Shown piece by piece: positions 1 through 10,500 of a stretch of 64,000 nt of DNA (positions are counted from its first letter, which is position 1; every line of letters begins with the position of its first letter). The notes beneath the pieces were generated by a model. It had not been told where the DNA came from. It did not search any database and saw only the letters and a program-made list of their open reading frames with translations. A program made the position numbers and the translations under genes. The stretch is taken from the NCBI GenBank assembly GCA_036898135.1, contig CM072511.1, positions 76,549,111 to 76,613,110 on the forward strand. Direction: 5' to 3'. Source of the stretch: Oncomelania hupensis (Eukaryota > Mollusca > Gastropoda > Littorinimorpha > Pomatiopsidae).

Positions 1-82
1 ACACTGCATGTGGCTGTTTAGTTGTAGGGCGAGTAAGTCGTTTTGGCCGCTGTGCATAATGATACCTTGTACTGCTGGGGTT

Positions 83-121
83 CAAGCCTATCCTATCCAG
101 TAACTCGGAGGTCGTAGCAGC
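83..121 (-). mobile_element. Nimb-like LINE, 3' terminal scrap
   Basis: A ~40 bp stretch carries the CCTATCC tail and the following codons seen at the 3' ends of the larger Nimb-like copies at 41520 and 28138, in minus orientation. Only the last few codons and the pentanucleotide tail survive. Apart from this, positions 1-282 show nothing recognisable. Confidence 0.6.
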
Positions 122-282
122 AGTCCTTATTTATCATGTATTAAAAATTGGCTTTCAGTTGGTTTACATTAGGAACGTTTACATCATATCTTTACGCGCC
201 TTTAAAATCATTCTATAATTGTATCATGAATCATTATAAATAACATGTGAGGTGCGGCAAAACTTACCGAATAAATCCTCAC

Positions 283-868
283 CCCCCCCCCCTATTGGGG
301 TGCCAGGGTTTTCTGTATATATAAAATAGAACCCCCCTTTGTGGAAATTGAGTGCTTTACATTACAATTATTTCTATTCTTATTTGTTCTTTCTCATTCC
401 TAATCTGTTCTATCAATCTACTGTCTTCTTCACTAAACCAATCACCTACCTTTTTTCTTCAAAACTCCCAAAACTCCTTATTGGTGTATGGGGTCTGTTG
501 GGTCAGCTTGGGGATATTGGACGCTTTCTGCCAAATGGTCTGTAAGGCTTTCTATGGTATTATTATTTAGCAATGTAGGCATTATACATGTATAAATTGT
601 TTTGTTAATATTTTATAATGATGTTTATATTCTATTTTATTTTTGTAAACAGGCTTCAATAAATTACAGTACAGTCTCAGCGTCCACTACATGGGATGCC
701 TTTATTGTAAAGTGACCGGCTGGTGTAGTGCCTTCAGTATTACCATTAGGGTTGTTTCAGCATATTTTCTAAGGATTAGGGGTGAGCCCTCTTTCAACCA
801 AGTTGTGGCCCTGATTCAGCTCTTTGCAGTCCGCTCGACCATATAAACAATGGCTAACAAACTAACTA
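283..868 (+). repeat. Family-A repeat, copy 1 (diverged)
   Basis: This copy starts with a C-rich run and a GGGGTGCC-like motif. A TATA-like A/T stretch, a pyrimidine-rich block, the GGCTTTCTATG...TTTAGCAATGTAGGCATT core, the AGTGACCGGCTGGTG block and the 3' AGTCCGCTCGACC motif follow, in the same order as in copies at 19798, 25919 and 52640. No coding capacity is evident. It is one of the more diverged copies, lacking the clean TATAAATAG box of the others. Confidence 0.75.
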
Positions 869-1384
869 TGGTTCCCCAAAGTCTTTGTTCCCCATGAATC
901 TTTTCATATGACATTGTTTATTATGCGTGAGGATGTGCAAGTATGTGTGGTTACGTTTGTAAAAATTAGTGATATAATAATTTATTAGACATCAATTACT
1001 ATACGATCACGAATATATGGAGAGCAGAGCACTTGTACAGACCTGGGAAAACATAGACATGCTCCCTTAATTCATATACATATTTATTTTATCAGTTTTT
1101 ATAGAGCGCTTTTCCAGCTCAAGACGCTGGTCCTTACAGGATCTACAGGCTCATTGCCCATTCAACTGAGCACAATCCTGGGCGACCATGAATGGGGAGA
1201 AAGGACCTAGTGCGTGCTGGGTGTATATGATTAGCCGCCGGCACTCTCACATGTCCATCTATATATATAAATAAATATATATATATAAAATTTAATATAA
1301 ATTCTCTCCAAATGGCTAGCACCGTACAGCAACCATTAAGGAACAAGGAATAAAAACAAGCCAAGGGAGGCAAGTTAATTTAAA

Positions 1385-1696
1385 CAAGAAAAATAATAAT
1401 TATCCTGCTCTCAAAGGTGGACAAAAGTGAGATATAGTGACTTTCAATTCCATGTGCTTCTTAATGAGCTACAAGAGCTCAATAAGCAGTAGAATTGGAT
1501 TCATAAAGCCTGGTTCTCCGGACGCGTTTCGATCTTTACCAAAGATCTCATCAGAGGAGGTTTGGCCCTGAATGTTAAGAAGTTCACATTAGGAAGAAGC
1601 CAGTCTCTCTTGTAGCTCATTAAGAAGCACATGGAATTGAAAGTCACTATGTCTCACTTTTGTCCACCTTCGAGAGCAGGATAATTATTTTTCTTG
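1385..1696. repeat. Foldback repeat with ~90 bp arms
   Basis: The arm 1385-1477 pairs with 1607-1696 as a nearly perfect inverted repeat. The ~130 bp spacer contains TTTACCAAAGATCTCATC. The structure would form a long hairpin and looks like a non-autonomous foldback/MITE-type element, or the long ends of the outer element. The right arm runs straight into the TA tract that abuts the P element. Confidence 0.75.
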
Positions 1697-1697
1697 T

Positions 1698-1736
<39 letters not shown>
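1697..1736. repeat. (TA)n tract at left flank of P element
   Basis: TA dinucleotide tract immediately outside the left terminal inverted repeat of the P element. A matching TA tract lies outside the right end (5497-5559), so the element appears to sit within what was a TA microsatellite. Confidence 0.8.
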
Positions 1737-2197
1737 CAACGACACCTATAATAAGGACTAGAACCGCGATTTTCCCGTCAAATTAGCGGAGGCAATAGAG
1801 AAAGCGAGAGTCAAAGAGAGAGCGCGCGCTTGCGGTATGATGCGAAATTGGAGAACTAAAATTAGACAAGTGCTCGCTCAGCCATCCCATAATAGTTGTT
1901 GTGATGTGGCGGAAGAATAATCTTTAAACTAATATGAAACAATTTTTAATTGTTTTAATACTTTCTCATTACATTCTGATACTTAATGCTTTTATTTATT
2001 TGACAACTGCTGCTTTTCTTTGCGTTTCTAACGTATTTATGCTGTTGTAGATAGTACAAAGTTGGCACTATTTTCTTTGCGCATTGGGTTACTAACAGGA
2101 AACGTTGTTTGCCTGAAGCGCTAGTTTTGGAATAGCAATGGCGATCTTTTGTTTTCTTGTTTGATGATGGTTTAAGTGCTATTTGTTCTTCATTAAA

Positions 2198-3856
2198 ATG
2201 GTGAAAAAGTGTAGTATTGTGAATTGCAGAGGCAATTATGATGAGAAGAATAAGGTTCGTGTGTTTCGACTGCCAAAAGATGAGACGGAAATGCAAAAAT
2301 GGTTAGGTGTACTGCCTCCACGTGAAAATTTCATCCCTACACGTGAGAATTGCTTCATTTGTGAAAGGCATTGGAGTAATCCGCCTATGATTAAAATTCC
2401 GGGTGGTTCCACTCGCCCAGCGATTCCACCTAGTGTTTTTGACGTGCCCAAGTCATGCCTGCCTACACCTAAGCCCTCACCTCGCCCAGTGAAAGATGAA
2501 GATCGTCAAGCCAAGCTTTTTTTTTCAAGGGACAAGATCATTTCTTTTGAAAGTTTCGATCCTAGTGAAGACCTACTAGTGAAGTATAAGAATGTTTTGA
2601 TTTCACGTTCACATGATCGATTTGTGTGTCTTTTGATGTCGGATGATTATAGTGAATGTAGTGTTTCAGTTGTGATGGAAAATAAACAGACTTTGTGTTC
2701 TCCCCTGACCCTAAGTGCGTTCAAAGAGGGCGTCAGAGTTCCTCTAGGCTCAATTTTGAATCCAAATAATGGCCTTAACTCCAAGTCGCAGTTCTTTGAT
2801 GCTCTTCATTTTGCTGTCAACTATGAGATTCCCCTGGAAGAAGTAGTTAAAAAAGTGACAGTTAATTTGAAAGCTGCAGTAGACTGTTCTACTTCTGTGG
2901 ACCACAAGGTAAAGAAGTTAGACTTCTTAACACACCAGTTGGAGTTGCTAGCACACAAACAGTTCACAACTAGGGACATTTGCTTTGCAATTGAATGCTT
3001 TCCTCGTTGTAGCTATGAACAGTTGAGAGAACACCTAGTGCTACCAAGTAAGCGCAAACTTCAAAATGTCGTTTCTTCAGTTGACAAGGATGCAGTTTTG
3101 TGTAACACATTTAAAGTTTTGCTGCCTCAACAAAAGAATGTTTTCTTGTTAATCGATGAGGTCAAGATACGACCTACCATTGCGTTTGCTGGCGGGGTTC
3201 TCAGCGGCATGGCCAAGAACAACGAAGAGTGCCGTGCAACATCCATGCTGTGCATAATGATGAAATCTTTGCGCAAAGGTCCCAGTGTGATGTTGTCAGC
3301 GATCCCTGTGCACAAGCTGACAGCAGAGTTCCAGTTCAAGGCAGTGATGGAAGCAGCTGAGGCTGTAGAGAGACATGGGGGTTGCGTGTTAGGCTCCATC
3401 ACTGACAATCATAAGGTCAATCAACAGTTCTGCAAGTTTTTTGACAGACCAGACGAGAACAGAGCCACAGCCAGACATCCACTTGATAGTGAGCGACCTT
3501 GGTTTCTCCTCTTTGACACCGTACACCTCTTAAAATGCATTCGAAACAACTGGATCACTGAGAAAACACAGGAAATTCGTCTCAATGGCCAGTCAGTGGC
3601 TTCTTTTTCTGAAGTCAAAAACCTTTACGAAGAGGAAAAAGACAGCATCCTCAAGACCACCCCTTTGACCAATGCCTCTGTCAACCCATCAAAACTTCAG
3701 TTGCAGAATGTCAAACATGTTCTCAAAGTTTTTAATGAAAAAGTAGTTGGAGCGCTGAAGATGAAAGGCTGCATTGAAACTGCATCAGTGATAGAGACTG
3801 TCGTGAACTGGTGGAACACAGTCAATGTCGCAAAAAAGGATTGGATAAGCGCTTGA
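2198..3856 (+). CDS. P element transposase, N-terminal part (THAP plus catalytic region)
   Basis: The THAP zinc finger opens the protein: a C-x4-C pair near the start (KKCSIVNCRG) and a later C-x2-H-type pair (CFICERHW), followed by VFDVP. The frame is open from 2183, but the ATG at 2198 puts the first cysteine at the usual THAP position, so I prefer it. After a linker come the conserved acidic blocks LIDEVKIRP (GAT at 3155), SITDNHKV (GAC at 3404) and LLFDTVHLLKCIRNN (GAC at 3515). The last is a hallmark of P-type RNase H-fold transposases with their internal GTP-binding insertion. The frame stops at 3854-3856, but homology-like sequence continues in the -1 frame. The switch point is the heptamer A AAA AAG at 3832-3838. 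Expected role is DNA cleavage and strand transfer at element ends. Confidence 0.8.
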   Translation: MVKKCSIVNCRGNYDEKNKVRVFRLPKDETEMQKWLGVLPPRENFIPTRENCFICERHWSNPPMIKIPGGSTRPAIPPSVFDVPKSCLPTPKPSPRPVKDEDRQAKLFFSRDKIISFESFDPSEDLLVKYKNVLISRSHDRFVCLLMSDDYSECSVSVVMENKQTLCSPLTLSAFKEGVRVPLGSILNPNNGLNSKSQFFDALHFAVNYEIPLEEVVKKVTVNLKAAVDCSTSVDHKVKKLDFLTHQLELLAHKQFTTRDICFAIECFPRCSYEQLREHLVLPSKRKLQNVVSSVDKDAVLCNTFKVLLPQQKNVFLLIDEVKIRPTIAFAGGVLSGMAKNNEECRATSMLCIMMKSLRKGPSVMLSAIPVHKLTAEFQFKAVMEAAEAVERHGGCVLGSITDNHKVNQQFCKFFDRPDENRATARHPLDSERPWFLLFDTVHLLKCIRNNWITEKTQEIRLNGQSVASFSEVKNLYEEEKDSILKTTPLTNASVNPSKLQLQNVKHVLKVFNEKVVGALKMKGCIETASVIETVVNWWNTVNVAKKDWISA

Positions 3857-4713
3857 GGGACCCCCATCGTGCCGTACAAGAATCTAGTTCGTCCAGTCTT
3901 GACACTTACATCAACATCTTCCAGGAAGCTGACTCAGGGCATGGCCCTTCGCGCATCAAATGCCTCACTCACGACACCAAGAAAGCCTTAGTGCAAACTA
4001 TGCAGGGACTGAAAGCAGCGTGCAGCTACCTGCTTTCAACAGCAAACTTTGATTATGTTGTTCTCCGAGAACTTCAAAGTGACCGTTTGGAAGGGGAATT
4101 TGCTGTTTACAGACACTCGACTGGGTCAAATGTCTTCATGACAGCCGGGGATGTTTTAACAGCATGCAAGAACAGGCTCGCTCGGTATGCTGCATCCTTT
4201 CTCCAGTTCATTGAGCTCCAGCCTGAGCCCCAAACACACGTCTGCTTGGGGGATGTCATCACTGAGGATGCAGATGCTATCGAGAATTGCATTTCAGGTG
4301 TGACCCTCAGTGTGAATGAGGAGAGCAGTTGTGCTTATGTAGCTGGTTGGTTGGAGACCAAGTGCGGCTTGACATTTGACGAAGAAGAACCAGTTGTGAC
4401 AAGTGAGGTGAAAGACTTTATTGAGACTGTCTCCCGTGGATCCCTCAAAATTCCTCATGACTGTACATTTCAACTGGTTCGACTTGGACTGTGTTTTGTC
4501 AATCAGGCGCGACATCGTGCATGCTGCCGCAAGCGACTCTCTAACATTCTCTCCATCATGGCCAGTTACAACAACATCGATTTGGACTCCCCCAGGATGT
4601 ACAGCTCTTTGTCCAATGTGCTTCTTAACGGATTGCAAAATCTGGAAAAAGACCACCAAAAGAACGCGGTGTTGCTCCAGACGTCGGTAAAGAGGGCACG
4701 GTTGGCGAATTGA
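3811..4713 (+). CDS. P element transposase, C-terminal part (-1 frame)
   Basis: This ORF overlaps the first by 46 nt and lies one frame back. Its own ATG at 3811 is probably not used; the meaningful reading begins just after the A6 run at 3832-3837 with KRLRDPHRAVQ. The C-terminal part holds SCAYVAGWLETKCGL, which corresponds to the tyrosine/IAG-plus-cysteine block near the C terminus of THAP9/P transposases, and a charged tail ending at 4713. A second, diverged P element at 28620-29060 has the equivalent block, which supports the assignment. Either a mutation split one gene or frameshifting joins both halves during translation; the sequence alone cannot decide. Confidence 0.75.
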   Translation: MEHSQCRKKGLDKRLRDPHRAVQESSSSSLDTYINIFQEADSGHGPSRIKCLTHDTKKALVQTMQGLKAACSYLLSTANFDYVVLRELQSDRLEGEFAVYRHSTGSNVFMTAGDVLTACKNRLARYAASFLQFIELQPEPQTHVCLGDVITEDADAIENCISGVTLSVNEESSCAYVAGWLETKCGLTFDEEEPVVTSEVKDFIETVSRGSLKIPHDCTFQLVRLGLCFVNQARHRACCRKRLSNILSIMASYNNIDLDSPRMYSSLSNVLLNGLQNLEKDHQKNAVLLQTSVKRARLAN

Positions 4714-4857
4714 GAGTCACCAATTGGTATGTCTCTGAAAAATAATTCTGAATCTTAATCAGTGTGTGGAAGGGATGTGTGAGGGTAATGTTCTTTGTGC
4801 ACAGCATGTAAATGTTTCTAATGTATCATCTCTCACTCTCTCCCTCTCTCTTGATCT

Positions 4858-4863
<6 letters not shown>

Positions 4864-4926
<63 letters not shown>
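4864..4926. repeat. (TC)n microsatellite
   Basis: Pure TC dinucleotide run inside the P element, 3' of the transposase frame, with degenerate TC-rich sequence on both sides. The Ser/Leu-rich open frames across it are low-complexity artefacts. Confidence 0.95.
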
Positions 4927-4928
<2 letters not shown>

Positions 4929-5494
4929 ACTTTCATCCTTTATCTCCCTCTCTCCCCTTCTCTCTCTCCTTTTGTGCCATTATGTTGGAATTGTCAGTGT
5001 GACTAGTTTCTTTAGTGTCATTATGCCTAGAGCTGGCTGTCTATTGGCTTGTTTGTCGGCCGGCTCTTTTCATCTTTGTATAACCTCTTTCCATCTTTGT
5101 ATAAAATATACTAAATAGGTTTGTATCACTTGTTTAGTTTTAAAAAAGTAACATTTACATAAGAAAATAGACTTCTTTCCTCAATTGTTTAAATATTTTA
5201 GGCAAGACTGAGAGTCTCTTTTGTATAATTTTGACTGATTAACATAATGTCAGGTAGACACAATTAACCTATGTATTACAGTATTAGTAATAGCATCACT
5301 TTATAGAAAAGAGCAGAATTTATCACAAAATATTTTATACCATTACATTTTAGTCCTTACATATTTACACTATGTGTCTAGCAACTGTAATTTGATTGCT
5401 CCTTCAGCTTTTAAGTGTTTTTGGCAAGTGAGACTCTGGCCCCCGCTAGCGGGGTCAGGAAACAGAGTCTGCTAGTCCTGTAAGTAGGTGTCGT

Positions 5495-5496
<2 letters not shown>

Positions 5497-5547
<51 letters not shown>

Positions 5548-5559
5548 ATATATATATAT
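5497..5559. repeat. (TA)n tract at right flank of P element
   Basis: TA microsatellite outside the right terminal inverted repeat, broken once by TTTTATA. It pairs with the tract at 1697-1736. Confidence 0.9.
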
Positions 5560-5599
5560 GCAATTAAGTGAGCACGTCTATGTTTTCCCAGGTCTGTAC

Positions 5600-6236
5600 C
5601 CTCTATATATGTCTTTGGAAGCACATCAAAGGCACAAAAGATGACAAGTCAGTTTTATGGGGAGCTTCAGTCTGAAGTGATCTGAGCTTTTGTTCCCGTA
5701 GAGTGGAAAAATTTCCTTTATCTCAGAAGTGAAGGTCACTGGGATCAATCCATTTAACTGTTAAGGGAGTGGTGCTCAGAAACGTCTATACCAATCTTCC
5801 AGGCAGTCTGTGCGTAATTATGTGTCTTTTCATGAATACATTTCAAAATTTCATTGCTCCTTTGCTCAGGACTCAGTGTATGTATTGATACTGTTTTGAA
5901 GAAAAAAAAATGTAAAGATCGTTACACCGATAAACAGCCCCACAAAATTATACTCAAAATCATCAAAATTAGTAAAGCTGTTTTTGAGATTTAGACTATA
6001 GAGCAAAACATCTTCAGTTCACAATTAACTAACCGCTTCCACCTTGACATTTGAGATAAGAGGAAACGGCATAGGAGGTTGGCCAATAACCCTGGAAATG
6101 TTTTCTTTCAATTCTATATGAAATTTGTTCAGTGGTTCTATAGAGGGATGCAATTGACTGACAGATGGATGGATAACCTATGTACATTTGACTCATTCAG
6201 ATTCCTGATTAAATCAAAGTATTAGTTTGCAAATAC
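5600..6236. other. Intron sequence of the ZNF622 homologue, no further feature
   Basis: AT-rich non-coding sequence downstream (in gene orientation) of exon 1. Around 6080-6180 is a short block (TTCAGTGGTTCTATAGAG followed by GACAGATGGATGGAT) resembling the non-coding repeat at 50870-50950. No exon was found; the later ZNF622 exons must lie outside the window. Confidence 0.5.
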
Positions 6237-6416
6237 CTGCTCTTGCTTTGCTGATGCTTGTGTTCTGAACATCTCAGCAGACAATGGTTCCATCTGTGCT
6301 ACCTTCCGCTTCAGATTATAGCGGTGCCATTCTGATTTATAGTGCTCTCTGCCAAGTTCCAGATCAGCAAAAGCCACTCGACAAGTCAGACACGTTAGGG
6401 CAGCGAAAGTGTCCAT
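6237..6416 (-). CDS. ZNF622: ZNF622/REI1-like protein, first coding exon (partial)
   Basis: The 60 codons from ATG (6416) read MDTFAALTCLTCRVAF... and contain a U1-type C2H2 finger: C-x2-C (LTCLTC), then H-x5-H (REHYKSEWH). RYNLKRKVAQM follows, the signature of the N terminus of ZNF622/Rei1. A GT donor (GTATTT) follows the CAG codon, leaving phase 0. The protein family works in cytoplasmic 60S ribosomal subunit maturation, releasing export factors from pre-60S particles. The rest of the gene is not in the window: the 6.2 kb to the left is intron filled with DNA transposons. It diverges from RPL37A, with start codons ~1.1 kb apart. Confidence 0.85.
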
Positions 6417-6648
6417 TGTACATCAGTGATGCTATGAGGAAATGTCTGAAATGAAATTATTCTAGTATTATATTACCCCAGTGACACAATATTAAATATA
6501 TATCAATACTGATCATTATGTTACAACTTCATGTCTCAGCTAAATATGACATGGAGTCGAAGGTGACCCACTACCCTGGCTTGAAGAAACTGGAAGGATA
6601 AAATACTGAAGAAAGAGGAGCCCCACAAGCAGTGCAGTAGTTCATTCA

Positions 6649-6790
6649 GGGTGACCTAGTAGCACAGCTGATATTGTGTTGGTTTCCTATTCCAAAGGTT
6701 GCAGGTTTGAACCCTGCAGTGCAGGGGACAAACTTGTGTGACCTAGGTATCAGACTTTTTAGGTCAACGGTTTTTTTTCCGAGTAAGTAC
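6649..6790 (+). mobile_element. tRNA-related SINE (degenerate)
   Basis: A tRNA-like head has the A-box-like TAGTAGCACAGCTG and a clear B box, GGTTTGAACCC, inside a short stem (TTGCA...TGCAG). A body ending in a T-rich run follows. The cloverleaf is not sound enough for a functional tRNA. It lies in the ZNF622/RPL37A intergenic space. Confidence 0.5.
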
Positions 6791-7488
6791 TAAGTAAGTA
6801 CTCATGTTTCCTCCCTCCCTTAAAAATAATATTGGTTGGTCAACCTAAATTTCAAAACAAAGTAAAAAATGTATTTCTCTTGACAATCTGTAGGCCTAAT
6901 ATAGCGATTTTTTCAGAGTTTGAAGAAGCATCCTATGATCCTAAAGATCATCCTTATTATTGTTATTATTATTAAAACTAAAGTACAATCAGCGAGCAAC
7001 TTGACATCGTTTAACTTTAAGTTTAAATGGGCTGTTTGGACCCCATCCAAGAGAGGTAATGCACAAAACATCAGTTAAAAACTTTTAAATATTACGTTTT
7101 GTGACTGAACGACGGGATCTCTATCATCCATGAGGAGTCATATATATAAAATATACTCACTCAATAAAATAGTAAGTGAGGCCTATGAGTAAGTTCTTTG
7201 GGCCTGTGCTCCACGCCAGACGAAGTGGCCGGAAATAGAATAACATCTAATCACCAAGACCACATTGGTGAATCTTTTTTTTTTTTTTTTTTTTTTTTAA
7301 ATCATGAATTAAAATCTTATATTATAACAATATATAATATACAATACTTAAAGAACATACCTTAAAGCAAAGGTTATAATATATTTACCCCTAACATTAA
7401 ACCACAGATATTATATACTGGATCTTTTTTGTGATCTTTTCCGTCTCTGGTAATAAGTTATTACGCTGCGCAGTCTCACACACTGTCA
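6791..7488. other. Intergenic/promoter-proximal region between ZNF622 and RPL37A
   Basis: AT-rich sequence with a pure T run at about 7267-7288 and a TTA-rich patch near 6955-6975. No coding or repeat family was recognised apart from simple sequence. Confidence 0.4.
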
Positions 7489-7518
7489 CTTCCTTTTCGC
7501 TATTTTCAGATAGCAGCA
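7489..7518 (+). promoter_or_regulatory. RPL37A: Terminal oligopyrimidine (TOP) start region of RPL37A
   Basis: A C followed by an uninterrupted pyrimidine tract (CTTCCTTTTC) lies 30 nt upstream of the ATG. This is the expected placement of the TOP motif that begins ribosomal protein mRNAs and ties their translation to growth signalling. The transcription start at 7489 is inferred from the motif, not observed. ACTTCC within it also resembles an ETS core. Confidence 0.6.
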
Positions 7519-7521
7519 ATG
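7519..7521 (+). CDS. RPL37A: RPL37A exon 1 coding part (start codon only)
   Basis: Only the ATG is coding; the next base starts the donor GTAGGT. A start codon isolated in exon 1 is the arrangement known for several animal ribosomal protein genes. Confidence 0.85.
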
Positions 7522-10500
7522 GTAGGTAGATTTGAATGTGTACAGTTATCCTTTAACATCGAATAATATTCATGTCCGATTATTTGGAGATGAAACTAAC
7601 TTGTTAAGAAAGCGAATGCGCTTTACTTTGAAATGAACAAATTTGCAGTGGATGCTCGTATTTCTTAGTATATTATTTTTAATTTAGGTTAAAAGAGTAA
7701 TGAAATTGTCACGTTTTGTTTTCTTTTTAAGGAAAAAGAAAAAAAACGTTCAAGTTAATCCTTATTAGTCTAAGGAGGCAAGAGCCTGAGATTGTCGATG
7801 ACGTTTTTAAACATATTGTAAAGATGCATCCCATTCAGTATACGTCACGTGCCATGATGATCTGTCCACAAAAACTTTTGAAAAGTAATCTGAAAGTAAA
7901 ATTTTGGTTTGTGTCACTGTTACTGTTAGGACTTGGGGGTTTGCTTTGGTCACAATTGGTGATCATAGCCCTAATTCGATTGCCCATTTCAACAGTTCGG
8001 AGTGCACATTGTTATTGTAAACTGACAATATATTTATACTTATAAGTTATAACTTATATGTGATATTAAAAATGTGACCAGTGCAATCAGATCTTTCAGA
8101 AAATTTCTGATTTTTCTGAGAAATGGAACTTGGAAGTATAATAATTACATACAGAAATGTTATACTACTGCTTGTAATTGTATACGGTATTAACTGTTAC
8201 TAGTGTTAGTATTATATTACCTGTATTGCAGGCCAAGAGAACTGCCAAGGTTGGTATTGTGGGCAAATATGGCACACGTTATGGTGCTTCTCTGAGAAAG
8301 ACCGTCAAAAAGATGGAGATCTCTCAGCACTCCAAGTACACATGTGGCTTTTGTGGAAAGGTAAGTTAATTCCATTTTACAAAATTGTGTTTTACAGAAC
8401 ATGTTAATGTATGATTTACATTAACCTTTAGCACCCTGTAAATTGTAATAAATCAGTTCTGTGGTTGAGGAGGGGCTGGCTGGTTTAAGGAACAGGGGGC
8501 ACTAGGTAGTGCCGTAGGTAGGCCACAATCGATTGGATCGCTACGCGCAGACTCGACTCACGTGGTTGCAACCGAGTTTCTAATGCACTCTTGGGGGTGT
8601 GCCTCTTCTCAACCAATGATCTTCCTTGTTTCTGAATGAATACCCATATTTAAGCCACTGATTAGCCAGAAATTTACCCATAAGCCAGTATGTTTTTCTA
8701 TTTTCTTTTTGAAAAAGAAATACTATTTTCACTGAAGGAAAACTGCTTGTTTTGGGATGAAAATCTGCAACTGAAGGGAGTATTGTGCTAAGAAATAAAT
8801 TATTGATTCGTTTAAAGCATTGTTTTATCTTTTAGACTGCAAAGTTTTATTCGATTTCGTTAGTCGTGGAATTTACAATTTTTTTACAGTTTGGTAGTGA
8901 TCTGCTGACACGTGAGCCGCCATACTGGAATTAGCGTTGGGTAAAACCGGTCTCAAACCGATACAAATGCTGTGTTAAATATACCAGGAGTCGGCCTTTT
9001 TTTAATATCTTTACTTACAGCAATCATTTTTCTATAAATCTGCTGAGTTTGGGCCAATTCTAATAATGACCAAATTTACTGTTACTTGTTTAGTACTGTA
9101 GGGGTCTTAGCAATTTTCGCCACTGCGGCCGCCATTACACGGCAATGGCGTCATCACGTGACCAGCTCTTTGATACTACTAGTAGGCCTCATACTACCAG
9201 TAGGCCTAGTCGTATCTTGCCTGTTTCTTTTATTATATATTGTTTTAATCTCAAATGCTTGCCGTTTAGTTTTTATTTTCCATTGGTACCAGTTTTATCA
9301 AAATCGGTGCATATTTGCAGGTTTTATGACTATTTGTAAAAAGAGTCGAAAACGGTCACAATTCTGGCTTAAGATTCCCTATTACAAAACAATAAATTTT
9401 TTTAATCAGTAAAAAATTCGTATCTTTTTTATTTATTAACGTATATAGTTGATCTTGGTATCATTTTCTTATTGAATTCAAGCTCTTTCCATTGATGTAT
9501 TACATGAGAGCTTATTTTCATTTTGAAAAAAAATTGTGGCCTACCTAGTAGTGGCAGTCTCTATTTTAGTATTTAGCCACTTGGGGAAACCCCAAAATAG
9601 GCAAATTTCCTCACCTCATTTTCTATATTATATGAATATAGGCCTAAGGAATAGTAAGATTGAACTTCTAACTTATTACTTTTCTATTTTGTTTGCAAAA
9701 ATATGGGTAAATGTGTGAGAAAGATTAAATATTTGAAGATAATAGAAAATTGTCCATTCCGCATCATGTAGCGACGACATTGTTTACAATTGGACCTCCC
9801 ACCCCACAACCCCTTCCTCCCTTCAACTCCTGCTCCCTGTCGGAAGTTTAATTTAAACACTGCAAACATATAAATTTCCAGATTTCAGTCTATGGTTCTG
9901 CCATTTTGTTTTATCTTTACTGAGTGTTAGCCGTGTGTTTGTGAAAGAAGTTCCTGAAAGCAAACGATCCGTCAGCAAAGCATATGGAAATCAAGGGGAA
10001 ATGAAAAAACAAATGGGTTGAATGAAGGTGAGATTGGAGAGATTGGGCGAGAACAGTTGATTCTCCAGGAGCAGTTTTCTACATTGTTTTAGCAAAACTA
10101 TGCAGTATGGTTTAAATGGAAAGAAGATTTTGACTTGCCACACCAAAGACAAAACACTCGGATCTGCTAACAGCTGCTTGTCACTGTTAGTTAACTCAGA
10201 CGTTGCCTGGGGCAGCAGAATGGGTCGCCCCCATCATCAATGACAAACAGAACAGCTGCTCTGAAGGCTGTTGTGTGTGGGTTATAATATAAGTTGATAT
10301 TGGACTCACTGCATTTTTTACTACTGCATTGCCATATTAACATTCAGCACGGAAAGTCATTAACTCTTATATAGCGCGGTAATGCGCGTCTCGCTCGTAA
10401 TCCTGAAGCGCGATAATGTGCGCCTCGTTAGTGCACCTATTAGTCATGAAATCACAGGAAATCGGAACTCTCCAGAGCGTGAGAGAAGGTTTAGTCCACT

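Larger units (their letters stand above)
1737..5496 (+). mobile_element. P element-type DNA transposon (THAP transposase)
   Basis: A 3.76 kb element bounded by ~25 bp imperfect terminal inverted repeats (1737-1761 and 5472-5496). Both start CAACGACACCTA and end AGGACTAG, and TA repeats flank them. Inside are two overlapping ORFs that together read as a THAP-type P transposase, then a (TC)n tract and ~0.5 kb of non-coding sequence. P elements usually leave 8 bp target duplications. The flanking TA tracts mask any duplication here. Length and an open reading frame over nearly the whole transposase suggest a fairly young copy. Confidence 0.8.
1035..5599. mobile_element. Outer DNA element bounded by 38 bp inverted repeats
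   Basis: Positions 1035-1072 and 5562-5599 are inverted copies of each other over 38 bp with two mismatches; both begin GTACAGACCTGGG when read inwards. They bracket the foldback repeat (1385-1696) and the P element (1737-5496). I infer an older non-autonomous element with terminal inverted repeats into which the P element inserted. No clear target duplication is visible and no superfamily can be assigned. Confidence 0.55.

Noticed and set aside
4766..5006. Open frames rich in Ser/Leu across a TC tract
   Set aside because: They exist only because TC repeats lack stop codons; no protein-like flanks.
7788..7900. Possible C/D box snoRNA in RPL37A intron 1 (ATGATGA and CTGA)
   Set aside because: Box spacing is only ~30 nt and there is no terminal stem; a second candidate near 17630-17685 in intron 3 has the wrong first base in box C.
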